Source of the DNA: Streptomyces indicus
GTDB taxonomy: Bacteria > Actinomycetota > Actinomycetes > Streptomycetales > Streptomycetaceae
Assembly (NCBI RefSeq): GCF_900100315.1
Contig: NZ_FNFF01000006.1
Coordinates: 62,001-126,000, forward strand
Length of the DNA: 64,000 nucleotides
Direction: 5' to 3'
Both the position numbers and the translations under genes were made by a program. This document shows, in pieces, positions 17,098 through 26,264 of the stretch. The notes below the pieces were generated by a model, which was given only the letters and a program-made list of their open reading frames with translations, made no database searches and had not been told where the DNA came from. How positions within the stretch are numbered: position 1 is the first letter of the stretch; the number at the start of each line of letters is the position of its first letter.

Positions 17098-18189
17098 ATG
17101 TTCGTCCCGCGTTCCGTGTCCGCCGTCCGCGACACTCCCCGCATCGAATACCACCAGGGTCGGCGCACGGCGGGGTGCCTGCCCGATGTTCCGGACCGAA
17201 CGCGGATCCGCCGCTCGGTGGGGGCGCTCGCCTCGGCCCTGGCACTCGTCCTGACAGGATGCGCCAACGGCGGGCAGCCGGCGGACCCGGCCGAAACCCT
17301 CCCGCCGCCGGCCGAACTACGGCTGGCCGACTGGAATATCTGCGGGGAAGCCGGTGGGGTGCGCGGGCAGTCCGGATTCTGCCCGTACCGCGACTCTCCC
17401 GAGAAAAAGATCCAACAGCTGGCAGCCCTCGTCGAGAAGCGTCACTTGAACGCGCTCACTGTTCAGGAGGTCTGCGGCAAGGATGCCGGCAGCCATGTCG
17501 CGCTTCTCGAAAAGGCGTTGGGAAGCGAGTGGAGCGTGGTGCATGCCGTCGGCAAACGCCCTGAAGGCGAGGCAAGATGCCGCGACGGCCTGCGCGGAGA
17601 TCTGGGGGTGGCCGTCGCCGTGCGGGGCAGGGTCATCGACAGCAGCGCACGCAATGCGTTGCCCCCGGACCCGGCCGGTCGCAGCGAACAGACGTTGCCC
17701 GTCCTGTGCGTCCGGGCGCATGGCTGGCGTTACAGCGTGTGCACCACCCACATCCTCCCCGGGGAAACTGCACGCGTAAGTACCCAGATCACCCGCGTCA
17801 AGGACTTCGTCCTCGGTTTCGCGTCCGCCACAGCAGGCCGGGCCGTACTTACCGGCGACTTCAACCGCAACGGGCATGCTCCCCAACTCCGACCGCTCGC
17901 GGCCGGTTTCGTGGAGTGTGCGGCGCTGCGGTCGGCCGTCACCTACCGCCAGTGGGATGTCGGCGAAGGCCGCAGCGTGCCGCATTCCCTCGACCACATC
18001 TATGCGACCAAGCAGCCTCGGGGAGAAGATCCCTTCGACCGGTGCGGAGTGGAGTCCTCGCTCATGGACACCTCACCCAACGAGATGGGGCAGGCACCGA
18101 CCGGTTACTCCGACCATGCACCTGTATGGGCCGTTCTCCCCATGGCAGAGGTCCCACCGTCCGGGGCGACCGGACAGCGGGACCAGTGA
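17098..18189 (+). CDS. Secreted endonuclease/exonuclease/phosphatase (EEP) family lipoprotein
   Basis: 363 residues. EEP motifs in order: LADWNIC (start of fold), LTVQEVC (catalytic Glu), the CTTHILPG strand, LTGDFNRNG (GDFN) and YSDHAPVWAV (SDH). A hydrophobic stretch ending LALVLTGC is a lipobox, placed unusually far in (Cys near residue 57), so the true start may be an internal GTG near 17218. Family members cleave nucleic acids or phosphodiesters. The Cys-rich core fits an extracellular location. It adjoins the glycan locus, but a link is only positional. Confidence 0.8.
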   Translation: MFVPRSVSAVRDTPRIEYHQGRRTAGCLPDVPDRTRIRRSVGALASALALVLTGCANGGQPADPAETLPPPAELRLADWNICGEAGGVRGQSGFCPYRDSPEKKIQQLAALVEKRHLNALTVQEVCGKDAGSHVALLEKALGSEWSVVHAVGKRPEGEARCRDGLRGDLGVAVAVRGRVIDSSARNALPPDPAGRSEQTLPVLCVRAHGWRYSVCTTHILPGETARVSTQITRVKDFVLGFASATAGRAVLTGDFNRNGHAPQLRPLAAGFVECAALRSAVTYRQWDVGEGRSVPHSLDHIYATKQPRGEDPFDRCGVESSLMDTSPNEMGQAPTGYSDHAPVWAVLPMAEVPPSGATGQRDQ

Positions 18190-18204
18190 GGCGGTCGCCC
18201 AGGG

Positions 18205-20223
18205 TCAGCCGCCCACCGTCTGCCAGTGACCCAATTCCGGGCTGTCAGGCCGGCGCTGGCGGCTGATGTGCAGACAGCCGTCGAGGCCGATCACCGCGAC
18301 CGTGGCCCGACCCAGCGCGTCGAACGCTGCAGCCGGGGCGTGGGCGAAGGTGCCGCCGAGCGGCTGTGCGGACAGCTCACGCCACGGATCATCGCCCGGC
18401 AGCATCCGGTACGCGACGCCACCCAAATCGCTGCGCGTGGCCAGCAGCGTGGGCCCTCCCGCCACGGCGTATGTGGCGGCGGCGACGGCCCCGTACCCCC
18501 CGCGGCCGCTGATCGAGGCGGCGGGCTTGGCCCAGCGTCCACCGGGAGCGTCCTCCTGCGCCATCAGCACACGCGCCGAATCAGGCTGCCGGAAGACCGC
18601 GGTCACCTGCCCCGTGGACTGGACGAAGGCGGTGCAGGGACCCGCAGGAGTGGCGAGCTTGAACCGAGGAGCCCGGCTGAGCGGTTCGTCCAGAGAGTTC
18701 TGTGACCAGTGGAAGACGCCCTCACGGCTCGAGCCGAACACTTCGACACGTCCGTCGTGTGCGGTGAGTGCCGCCAGTCCTTCCTGTAGGTCGAAGCCGC
18801 GTAGATCGGTCCACTCGCCCCATGTGCCGTCGGCTTCCTGGATGCGGGTGTGCAACCCTTGCCCGGCGTTGCGGACGAAGAGGTGCAGGCGGCCTCGGCC
18901 GTCCCGGGTGACCACCGGGGTGCCCAGATGGCGATCACGCCGGGCGTCGCCCGCGGAGGGGTTCCCGAGGTTGAGCCACTCGTGGAAGACACCACCGGGT
19001 GCGCTCTGCACGAGGGCGCCGATCTCCCGTACATGACCGTCGTCATGGGCGAGATGCGAGAGCCGCTCGGCGAAGATCTGCCAGCGTCCGTCCGGCGTGA
19101 GGTCCACCGCGATACCGGGTGCGAGCGGCCCTCCGCCGAGTACGAACGGGCCGCGCCACTGGTCGCTGCCGGGTGCCGACTCCCGCCATACGACGGCCTG
19201 TTGGTTGATCACGGCGAAAGCGGTGAGCCGGCCCTGAGCGTCCGCGGCCAGCCAGTTGGTGCCGGCCGGGTAGCGGGGCTGGGTGCTCTGGACCCAGCCG
19301 GTGCCACGGGAGTTGAGCCCGACGGAGTAATCACCGCTGCCCGCCGGGTCGCCGCAGTCGTAACCGTCCGCGGCACCGTAGATGTTGAGGAAGAACTCCT
19401 TCAGTGAGACTGCCTGCGCGCCCAGGTTGTGCGGCCAGCGTTCGTTGTAGTACCCGCGGAAGGCCTCGGCCGTGAAAAGGCCCGAGCCGTCCGGGCCCTG
19501 GTACTGCGAGAGCGCCGTCCACGCGAACAGTGCCGCGGCGGTGTGGTCGCAGTGGTCCGAGAGATCGCCGTAGTCGTGGCGCTGCGGGAACTTCTCGTCG
19601 TGCACCAACCGGTCCGGATCCGGGTCCATGGTGCGGATCAGGGTCGCCCGGAAGACTCCGAAGAGGTACACCAGCGTCGAGATCAGCCCCTGGCGGCTGT
19701 ACCAGTACTGCTCGTGCACGAGCCCGCCCTGAGGCACCAGGGTCGGCACCTTCTCTGCCTCGTTGCGCCACAGGACATGCAGACTGCGCGCCGGGCCCTC
19801 CGGGGTGCCGTGCTGCTTGATGTTGAGGAACACCAGGCTGATCCACGGAGCTCGGACCAGCGAGTAGACCTCGGCCACGGGCCCGTCCGGGGTCTGCAGC
19901 AGTGAGGCCTTCCACTCGGCCGTCCGCTCGCCGAGCGCCATCGCCGCGTACGCCGCCTTGATGCCGTTCTGCCGGGCTTTGCCGTACGCCTCACGATCCT
20001 CGGCGACGGGCTCGGTCTGCCAGGGGCGCGGGTTCTGGCCGAGCGCGTCGCCGGCGGTCAGGTAGACCGTGGCGGTGGGCGTACCGGCCTTGAGTCCGTG
20101 GAAGGTGGCGGGGTTCATGAAGTACAGGTCGTCGTCGGGGTGGGCGACGACCTGCACCACGGAAAGAGGACGCTGCACGTACTGGCTCCCGTCGGCTGCT
20201 TGGGTCTGTGTCACAGGGGCCAC
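18205..20223 (-). CDS. PIG-L family deacetylase with C-terminal PLL-like beta-propeller
   Basis: 672 residues. The PIG-L/LmbE domain at about 18-330 has the zinc motif VVAHPDDDLYF (A-HPDD) and a later SDHCDHTAAALF (HxxH). The remainder, about 350-672, is a run of beta-propeller blades (LNLGNPSAGDA, LFVRNAGQGLHTRIQ, WGEWTDLRGFDL, RVEVFGSSREGVFHWSQ), like PLL-type lectin propellers. PIG-L enzymes remove acetyl from GlcNAc in lipids or small glycosides. No signal peptide, so probably cytoplasmic. Last gene of the four-gene surface-glycan operon; its start overlaps the preceding gene's end by 13 bases. The propeller has a stand-alone paralogue at 27451-28566. Confidence 0.87.
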   Translation of the reverse strand: MAPVTQTQAADGSQYVQRPLSVVQVVAHPDDDLYFMNPATFHGLKAGTPTATVYLTAGDALGQNPRPWQTEPVAEDREAYGKARQNGIKAAYAAMALGERTAEWKASLLQTPDGPVAEVYSLVRAPWISLVFLNIKQHGTPEGPARSLHVLWRNEAEKVPTLVPQGGLVHEQYWYSRQGLISTLVYLFGVFRATLIRTMDPDPDRLVHDEKFPQRHDYGDLSDHCDHTAAALFAWTALSQYQGPDGSGLFTAEAFRGYYNERWPHNLGAQAVSLKEFFLNIYGAADGYDCGDPAGSGDYSVGLNSRGTGWVQSTQPRYPAGTNWLAADAQGRLTAFAVINQQAVVWRESAPGSDQWRGPFVLGGGPLAPGIAVDLTPDGRWQIFAERLSHLAHDDGHVREIGALVQSAPGGVFHEWLNLGNPSAGDARRDRHLGTPVVTRDGRGRLHLFVRNAGQGLHTRIQEADGTWGEWTDLRGFDLQEGLAALTAHDGRVEVFGSSREGVFHWSQNSLDEPLSRAPRFKLATPAGPCTAFVQSTGQVTAVFRQPDSARVLMAQEDAPGGRWAKPAASISGRGGYGAVAAATYAVAGGPTLLATRSDLGGVAYRMLPGDDPWRELSAQPLGGTFAHAPAAAFDALGRATVAVIGLDGCLHISRQRRPDSPELGHWQTVGG

Positions 20224-23084
20224 CCGGGCAGATAACCGGCGTGTGCACGCTGGTTGCGTGCCGAACCGGCCTCGAACTGGCTGGCCACGGGGAAGTAGCT
20301 CGGCAGGAACGCCCGCAGGATGGCGTCCTGCTCGTCCTCCGACACATCTCCGTCGTGGAAATCGTTGAGGCAGAAAACGTCATGGGGCCGTGCGGTGAGG
20401 ATCCGGTTGAGCCGCGACTTGTGCTCGCTCAGCCCGACGTTGACGAAACCGCAGGAGATCGCGCCGGGCACGCTGCGGCCCGTGTAGTACCCGAAGTAGT
20501 GGTGCAGGGAGGAGGCGATGGACACGTCGCTGTGATCGCGCAGCCGGTTGCGGGACACCGTGTACACCGCTTCCTTGAAGTGCGTCTCGATGTCCTCGAG
20601 CACACTGCGCCGCAGTGGGTGCGGAGCATGCAGGAAGGAGTGCACAAGCGTCTGCCCGAAGTACGCCTGAATCAGAGCACGATTGTTCTTCGCAGCACTG
20701 ATGTTGAACTCGTCCTCGTACGACGGAGCGGACATGGGTACCGACGTGGGCGACATGAAGTGCTTCGCCTGTCCGTTGCCGTGGAAGAAGGCGCTCGGCT
20801 GCAGCGTCCGGCCGACGAACACGTCGTCGTTGAAGTAGAGGAAGTGCTCGGCCAGCCCGTCGATGTGGTGCAACTGGCTCTCGATGGCATGCGAGTTGTA
20901 CGTGGGCAGCGCGCTGTGGTCCCGGAAGATCTCGCTGTGGTCCACCACGCGGACCCGTGGGTGCGAGGTGTCCAGCCACGGCGGCACCTGGCGGTCGGTC
21001 ACGAGGTAAATGTTGCGGATCCAGGGCGCGTACATGTCGATGGAGCGCAGCGAGTAGCGCAGCTCGTCGCGGTTACGGAACCGGGCAGCGCTGGTGGCGG
21101 CGTCCTCGGTGGCTATGCCCATGGCGGCGAGCACCGCGTTCTTCCGCTCAAGCCAGCCGATGTCAGCGCCGTCCACCCAGGTGTACACAGCGTCGATCGG
21201 GAAGTTCACGTCACCGTGCAGCGGCTGTGTGAAGGGCGCGATGGACGGGTAGTGCCGGCCCCCCAGGGTCATCGTGGTGCGGTTCATGGCACTGTGCGGC
21301 ACCCGGTCGCCGACCAGGGTGCGCGTGGGAGAGAGGCTGACTCCCGGAGTCTCCGGGTCGTCCTCCCAGAAGGCGATGGTGCAGCCGTACACCGCTCCGA
21401 GACGCATCGTCCGCGACGTGGACACCGCGCTCTGGTACACCCGGACCCCGGAGCACGGTGTGTCCTTGTGCACGGCGGCGAGTCCGGCCAGCACGGTGGT
21501 GATGGCGTTCTGGCCGTCGTTGAGGAGCGCGGCGTAGACCGCGTCCTCGGCATAGCGGGTGGACAGGGCCTCGAGTACGGCGCTGCGGTAGTCGGCGTGC
21601 ACAGCGACGGTGTGCCGGACCATGGAGTCACGGACCACCATGTAGGGGATGTTCGCGCTCTCCAGAACGTTCGCGGCGATGGCCAGATTGGCCTGCACGA
21701 TGTCCCAGGGGGTCTCCGAACCAATTACCCGGCACAACTGCCCGCCACTGCGCACCAGTTCACGGTGCCTTCGGGCCACCTTCGCCTCCAGCGCACGCTG
21801 GTCGCCGCCCCGGGCCAGGCTGGCGGGTGCGGGCTCGGCTGCCTGAGCAGAGCCGTCGGCGCCCGCGTACAGAGCGTGATAGGCACGGCGCTCGACCTTG
21901 CCGACCTCGCGTCCGCCGCTGTCCCGGTCGTGGAGCAGCTCGGTGAAGAGTTGCTCCCACTGCCTGGTGACCTCGTCCGGCGCGAACCGTGCGACGGCCT
22001 CGATCGCCGCAGCGCCCATCCGGTGGCGCAGCTGTCCGTCCTCGATGAGCCGCAGCAGGCAGGCGGCGAGACTGTCGGTGTCTCCCACGGGGACGAGCAT
22101 TCCGGTGTGCCCGTCGATGATCACTTCACGGGGCCCGTTCGGTGAGTCGTACGACACCACCGGGACCCCGGCCGCCTGCGCTTCGGCGAGCACGAGACCG
22201 AAGGCCTCGTTGCGCGAGGTGAGCAGGGCGATGCTGGCCTTCGCCCACTCCTCGGCCAGGTGCGGGGAGTTGCCATTGAGCTGGACACAGTCGTGCAGGC
22301 CCAGGAAATCGATCTGGCGGCGCAGGGCGCCGCTGAGCGGACCGTCGCCGAAGATCCGCAGAGTCCATTCCGGGTGGTACTGCGCCACGGTCGACCACGC
22401 GGTGACGGCGTGGTCGATCTGCTTCTCGCCGACCAGGCGGCCCGCGATGACGACGGTGCGGGTTTCGAGGGTGGAGCGCGGACGGAAGCCGCTCGGCAGC
22501 GCGTTGGGCACCACCATCAGCCGGGGCGCTCCGGCCCCGAGCGTTTCGGCGAACCATTCCCGGGTGCGCTCGCTCAGCACGACCAGCGCGTCCAGCTGGG
22601 CGGCGTAACGGCGCAGCGGTTCGCCACTGGTGCCACGCAGCTCGGAGACGCGGTGCTCCTGGTGAACGGTGACGACACGGGACGGCGCGAGCGAGACTGC
22701 GAGCGCCATCAGGGCGGGAGTCGTGGTGATCAGGATGTCGGTGTCGATGTCCTGCAGAGCCAGCCCGAGTTCGAGGTCAGTGAGCCGGTTGAAGGCGTTC
22801 TCCCACGAGCGGTCGACGATCTCGCTGGGCTGGGCGGCGAGCGAGTTCCACAGCGCGGGGTCGGCGCCGGTGGGGCGCAGTGGACGCTGGCCCTGCCCTG
22901 TGGCGTCGATGAGGTAGTCGACGCGGACGCGTTCATCGGGCGAGAAGAACTGGGCGGGCTTGCTCTTGAACACGCTGAGCACACGTACGTCGTGCCGGGC
23001 CGCGAGTTCCGAAGCCTGGTTGAACACGGCCCGCTCGGTGCCGCCCACGGCGTCGGCCGTGGTGAGCAGAAAGGTGATCTTCAT
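20211..23084 (-). CDS. GT4 glycosyltransferase fused to Stealth-family sugar-phosphotransferase
   Basis: 957 residues with two catalytic halves. Residues 1-385 form a GT-B, GT4-type transferase (VGGTERAVF at the N-terminus, VIAGRLVGEKQ, and E293-x7-E301 in RNEAFGLVLAE). Residues about 450-957 form a Stealth protein: CR1 IDAVYTWVDGADIGW (about 630), CR2 RNRDELRYSLRSIDMYAPWI through FLYFNDDVFVG (about 670-757), CR3 HPLRRSVLEDIE...IASSLHHYF, and CR4 FCLND. Stealth enzymes transfer hexose-1-phosphate from a nucleotide sugar to make phosphodiester-linked glycans. The fusion suggests alternating glycosyl and glycosyl-phosphate addition. Cytoplasmic; 7-base gap from the upstream gene. Confidence 0.9.
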   Translation of the reverse strand: MKITFLLTTADAVGGTERAVFNQASELAARHDVRVLSVFKSKPAQFFSPDERVRVDYLIDATGQGQRPLRPTGADPALWNSLAAQPSEIVDRSWENAFNRLTDLELGLALQDIDTDILITTTPALMALAVSLAPSRVVTVHQEHRVSELRGTSGEPLRRYAAQLDALVVLSERTREWFAETLGAGAPRLMVVPNALPSGFRPRSTLETRTVVIAGRLVGEKQIDHAVTAWSTVAQYHPEWTLRIFGDGPLSGALRRQIDFLGLHDCVQLNGNSPHLAEEWAKASIALLTSRNEAFGLVLAEAQAAGVPVVSYDSPNGPREVIIDGHTGMLVPVGDTDSLAACLLRLIEDGQLRHRMGAAAIEAVARFAPDEVTRQWEQLFTELLHDRDSGGREVGKVERRAYHALYAGADGSAQAAEPAPASLARGGDQRALEAKVARRHRELVRSGGQLCRVIGSETPWDIVQANLAIAANVLESANIPYMVVRDSMVRHTVAVHADYRSAVLEALSTRYAEDAVYAALLNDGQNAITTVLAGLAAVHKDTPCSGVRVYQSAVSTSRTMRLGAVYGCTIAFWEDDPETPGVSLSPTRTLVGDRVPHSAMNRTTMTLGGRHYPSIAPFTQPLHGDVNFPIDAVYTWVDGADIGWLERKNAVLAAMGIATEDAATSAARFRNRDELRYSLRSIDMYAPWIRNIYLVTDRQVPPWLDTSHPRVRVVDHSEIFRDHSALPTYNSHAIESQLHHIDGLAEHFLYFNDDVFVGRTLQPSAFFHGNGQAKHFMSPTSVPMSAPSYEDEFNISAAKNNRALIQAYFGQTLVHSFLHAPHPLRRSVLEDIETHFKEAVYTVSRNRLRDHSDVSIASSLHHYFGYYTGRSVPGAISCGFVNVGLSEHKSRLNRILTARPHDVFCLNDFHDGDVSEDEQDAILRAFLPSYFPVASQFEAGSARNQRAHAGYLPGWPL

Positions 23085-23091
23085 GGGTGGT

Positions 23092-24060
23092 TCAGTCAGC
23101 CTCAGGCATGGGGGTACAGGTGATGCGGAGGTTGCCCGCCGGCGTATAGCGAGGCTGGACGATCATCGGCGCCAGGCCCTCAGGGGTGATCGCCAGCTGG
23201 CGTATCGCGAAGACTCGGGCCGGGTTGCGGACGTCGTGAATCCGCCGGCCGAGACGGAGCCGGGTGCCCCTGCCGAAGCAGGCCACCACGTCCCAGTGGT
23301 CTGGGCGGTTGCGGCGCGGCGGCATTCCGCCCAGAGGCACCGCCACCCTTACGACGTCGGGGGCCAGGAACTCCACCGGCCGGCCGAGAACACGGCCGGA
23401 CGCCACGAACTCCACCTGCTCCGGGCGGCCCGGTGAACCGAACAGCCGGAAGTCCACGACGATGCCTGCGTGGTCCATGTGGACCTTGACCACTTCGGCC
23501 GACGCACGTGCGGCGCGGGTGACGATCCGGGCGCTGCCGGTGAACGAGCGGCCGATGCGGTGGCGCGCGCCCGTCGCGGCAGACTGCTCCATGGGCTTCG
23601 TGGGTCCCGCGTACGGCACCGGCGGTTCGACCAGGAGCAGCGCGTAGCGGCGGGAGCGGCGGCCTTGACGCACGCGGAGCTGGAGCTTCGCACGGCCGTC
23701 GGCCATGGGTGCGCCGCCGAGTTCCTCGCCGAGCAACAGGGCAGCGTCCATCAGCACCCGGCCCTGTGCTCCCTGGTACACGCGTGCTTCGGTACGCCAC
23801 CTGCGCCGCCCGCGCCCCAGCACGATCTCGGCACGCTCGGGGAGGGAGGCGTTGCGTGGCAGCTCAGCGTGGAGGTTGACGGTCTGGCCGTCCAGGATCG
23901 CGGCGTACCGCAGCCTCGCTGCACGGCGCGAGCGCATCGGCAGGAACACTCGGCGGAGGAACCAGGCACGTAGCGCGGCGAGGAGGGCCCGTACGCGGCG
24001 GCGGAATGCGAGGGCACGCCGGCGCAAGACGCCTGCCGCACGCGTCAAGGACGCCGTCAT
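23092..24060 (-). CDS. Unknown beta-rich protein of the Stealth operon
   Basis: 322 residues, not recognised. The first 50 residues are strongly basic (RRRALAFRRRVRALLAALRAWFLRR), then hydrophilic beta-strand-like repeats follow. They include VVDFRLFGSPGRPEQVEFV and an end RYTPAGNLRITC that resembles the tail segments next to teichoic-acid polymerase domains (a GNL-type motif). No TM helix or catalytic motif. The ATG overlaps the upstream Stealth stop by 4 bases (ATGA) and the gene is 7 bases before the GT4-Stealth gene. It is therefore likely a partner of these enzymes, perhaps a membrane-surface scaffold. This is inference from context. Confidence 0.75.
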   Translation of the reverse strand: MTASLTRAAGVLRRRALAFRRRVRALLAALRAWFLRRVFLPMRSRRAARLRYAAILDGQTVNLHAELPRNASLPERAEIVLGRGRRRWRTEARVYQGAQGRVLMDAALLLGEELGGAPMADGRAKLQLRVRQGRRSRRYALLLVEPPVPYAGPTKPMEQSAATGARHRIGRSFTGSARIVTRAARASAEVVKVHMDHAGIVVDFRLFGSPGRPEQVEFVASGRVLGRPVEFLAPDVVRVAVPLGGMPPRRNRPDHWDVVACFGRGTRLRLGRRIHDVRNPARVFAIRQLAITPEGLAPMIVQPRYTPAGNLRITCTPMPEAD

Positions 24061-25859
24061 GCAAGCGCTCCCTGCGCCTCGATCCCGCGCCTACGCCCGA
24101 TCCCCGGCACCTGCCCGGTCGTCTCGTATGGGCTGGGCACAGGGAAGTACGTGTTCAGGAAGCGGTCCAGCATTGCGGACTGGGCGGCGGGATCCGCGGC
24201 GGTGACCGTGTCGTTGAGGCAGAACGTGTCGAAGTTGCGGTGGGCGAGCAGGCCGTTGAGGCGGCGCTGGGCGAGATCGGCGGACAGGTCGATGTACTGG
24301 TAGCGCAGATCGCCGACCGTGGCACGGGCCGAGTGGTACGCGTAGTAGTGGTGCAGCGAGGACGCCACCGGGATGTCGCGCGGGGAGCGGAAGCGCGAGT
24401 GCTGGGTCATGTGGTGCTCGCGTGCGAACGCCTCCTCGATCTCGTCGAGGACGCTGCGGCGCAGCGCGTGCGGGGTGTGCTTCATCTTCTGCGAGATGGC
24501 GCTGCCGAATTCCTGCGCGATGAGGCGGCGGCTGTTCTTGCCCGCGGCGTTCACCGGCAGGTCGTCGGGGACAACGTCACCGGCCGGGATCAGGGCCTTG
24601 GACTGGAAGAACTTGGTCAGCCCGTTGGGGTGGAAGAAGTGGGAGGGCTTGACCGGGCGCCCGAAGAACACGTCGTCGTTGAGGTAGAGGAAGCACTCCG
24701 ACAGGCCTTCGATGTGATGCAGCTGCGTCTCGATGGCGTGGGAGTTGAACGTCGGCAGGGCAGCCGGGTCGGAGAAGATCTCGCGGTGGTCCACCACGCG
24801 GAGGTTCGGATGGTCGTGGTTGAGCCAGGCAGGCGCCTGGCCCGCGGTGACCAGGTAGACGTTGCGCACCCACGGGGCGTACTGGTGCAGCGAGCGGAGC
24901 GAGTAGCGCAGCTCGTCGCGGCTGGTGAAGCGCGAGTCGTTGGCGGCCTGGGCGTGCAGGGGCTCACCGGTGAGCGCACTCCGCACCCGGTCACGGCGCT
25001 CGCGCCAGAGCGGGTCGGAATCGTCGACCCAGGTGTAGACGACGTCGATGGGAAAGGCGTGGTCGTCGGGCAGTCGTACGGCGAACTCGGCGAGGGTCTG
25101 CGCGTCTCCGGTGGCGTACGCGGCGGGAATGGGGGCGAACAGGGCCTGCGGTGCGCTCCTGCGCGGGGCCGAGGCCGGGACATCGTCGGCGACCTTGTTG
25201 GCCCGTGGCGCGATCAGCCGGCCGTCCTTCTCGCTCCAGAATTCGACGTCGCAGCCAGACTCGGCGCCGAACACGAGCTGCTGGGTGGGGTCGGTGACGT
25301 ACCAGGCGACACGCAGCACCTGCTGTCGGCGCAGCTGCCTCCAGGACTTGGCCTCGTCGCCGGGCTCCATCTGGCTTTCCCTGGCGCCCTGGGGCCCTAC
25401 GTATCCGGGCGCTTCCTCGAACGCCAGCCGAAGCATGTCCTCCGCCTGAGCCCGCTGCCGGCTCGGCACGGCGACGGTGGGCACCCCTTCGGCACTGCCG
25501 CGGATGCAGAAGTAGTCGATGCCCTCGGCCTCGAGGATGCTGACGAGGATGTGCAGGTTGCGTGCCTGTGCGGCCCAGGCGGAAGCGCCGTCGATCAGAA
25601 GGGCGTGCATGTGGCGGCGGCCGACCCGTACCACCCGGCGGGCAAAGGCGGCGCTGTGGCGGGGAGCGTTGCGCCGTCCGCCCATGGCCCAGACGACCGT
25701 GGCCGACCTGATGGCGTCCACGGCCCCGAGCGAGGACTTGACCGCCGACCTCACCGGCACGGGCACACCTCGCACGATCCGTCGCCGCGCACCGGCCGGC
25801 AACGCCGACCGGTAAGCCGCGACCAGAGATCCCGCTTCCGGATTGCTCGCGCTCGCCAT
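24057..25859 (-). CDS. Stealth-family sugar-phosphotransferase
   Basis: 600 residues from ATG 25859 (AGGGGG upstream); the frame stays open to 26015 but without support. All Stealth blocks are present: CR1 IDVVYTWVDDSDPLW (about 271-285), CR2 SRDELRYSLRSLHQYAPW to CFLYLNDDVFFGRPV (about 313-403), CR3 HTPHALRRSVLDEI...VASSLHHYYAY, and CR4 FCLND. The N-terminal 250 residues are not catalytic and have no TM helix. The family makes hexose/hexosamine-1-phosphate linkages in capsules and surface glycans (Neisseria SacB, mycobacterial CpsY). First gene of the operon. A second, fused Stealth copy lies two genes on, which suggests two different phosphodiester linkages. Confidence 0.92.
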   Translation of the reverse strand: MASASNPEAGSLVAAYRSALPAGARRRIVRGVPVPVRSAVKSSLGAVDAIRSATVVWAMGGRRNAPRHSAAFARRVVRVGRRHMHALLIDGASAWAAQARNLHILVSILEAEGIDYFCIRGSAEGVPTVAVPSRQRAQAEDMLRLAFEEAPGYVGPQGARESQMEPGDEAKSWRQLRRQQVLRVAWYVTDPTQQLVFGAESGCDVEFWSEKDGRLIAPRANKVADDVPASAPRRSAPQALFAPIPAAYATGDAQTLAEFAVRLPDDHAFPIDVVYTWVDDSDPLWRERRDRVRSALTGEPLHAQAANDSRFTSRDELRYSLRSLHQYAPWVRNVYLVTAGQAPAWLNHDHPNLRVVDHREIFSDPAALPTFNSHAIETQLHHIEGLSECFLYLNDDVFFGRPVKPSHFFHPNGLTKFFQSKALIPAGDVVPDDLPVNAAGKNSRRLIAQEFGSAISQKMKHTPHALRRSVLDEIEEAFAREHHMTQHSRFRSPRDIPVASSLHHYYAYHSARATVGDLRYQYIDLSADLAQRRLNGLLAHRNFDTFCLNDTVTAADPAAQSAMLDRFLNTYFPVPSPYETTGQVPGIGRRRGIEAQGALA

Positions 25860-26264
25860 GCGGCAACCCCCTATCCACCTGCCACGACCCCTCGAGCGGA
25901 CGACTGGCACAGCGTCGTGCCGGTGGTTCCGCGCGAAGGGTCGTTCCTGTTTGTCTCGATATGTCGACTTGTGAGTGCTAAGTCCTGCGACGTCGACAGT
26001 TCGCAGGATGTTCACATCTGATCGAACTAAAAAATACAGCGACCGAACCGGGCGACGACGTGGTCGGAACGGTGATGTATCCCACCGCCCCTTTCGTACA
26101 ACCCTTCACCACGAGTGTGTGTCTGAGGCGTGAAGGCCCGACAAACGGCAGACAACTTTCGAGCCCGCCGCTTGCCGGTACCACCCGGGCGTAGTGGTCC
26201 CAGCAGCACGCGGGACCGGCCCGGGCAACGTTCGTAGCGTCCACGAGAAACGGGAAAACCGGTC
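25860..26264. promoter_or_regulatory. Divergent control region of the Stealth operon and the LCP gene
   Basis: 405 bases without a gene, more AT-rich than the flanks. It carries an inverted repeat TCCTGCGA (25983-25990) / TCGCAGGA (26001-26008) with a 10-base spacer, an AT-run CTAAAAAATACAG just right of it, and GTCGAC twice. The inverted repeat is a candidate operator shared by the two divergent units. The promoters were not placed exactly. Confidence 0.45.

Noticed and set aside
14135..17245. 1,036-codon open frame opposite fadA-fadB
   Set aside because: Low-complexity AVHLGVR-like translation, no start signals; the plus strand encodes clear FadA/FadB.
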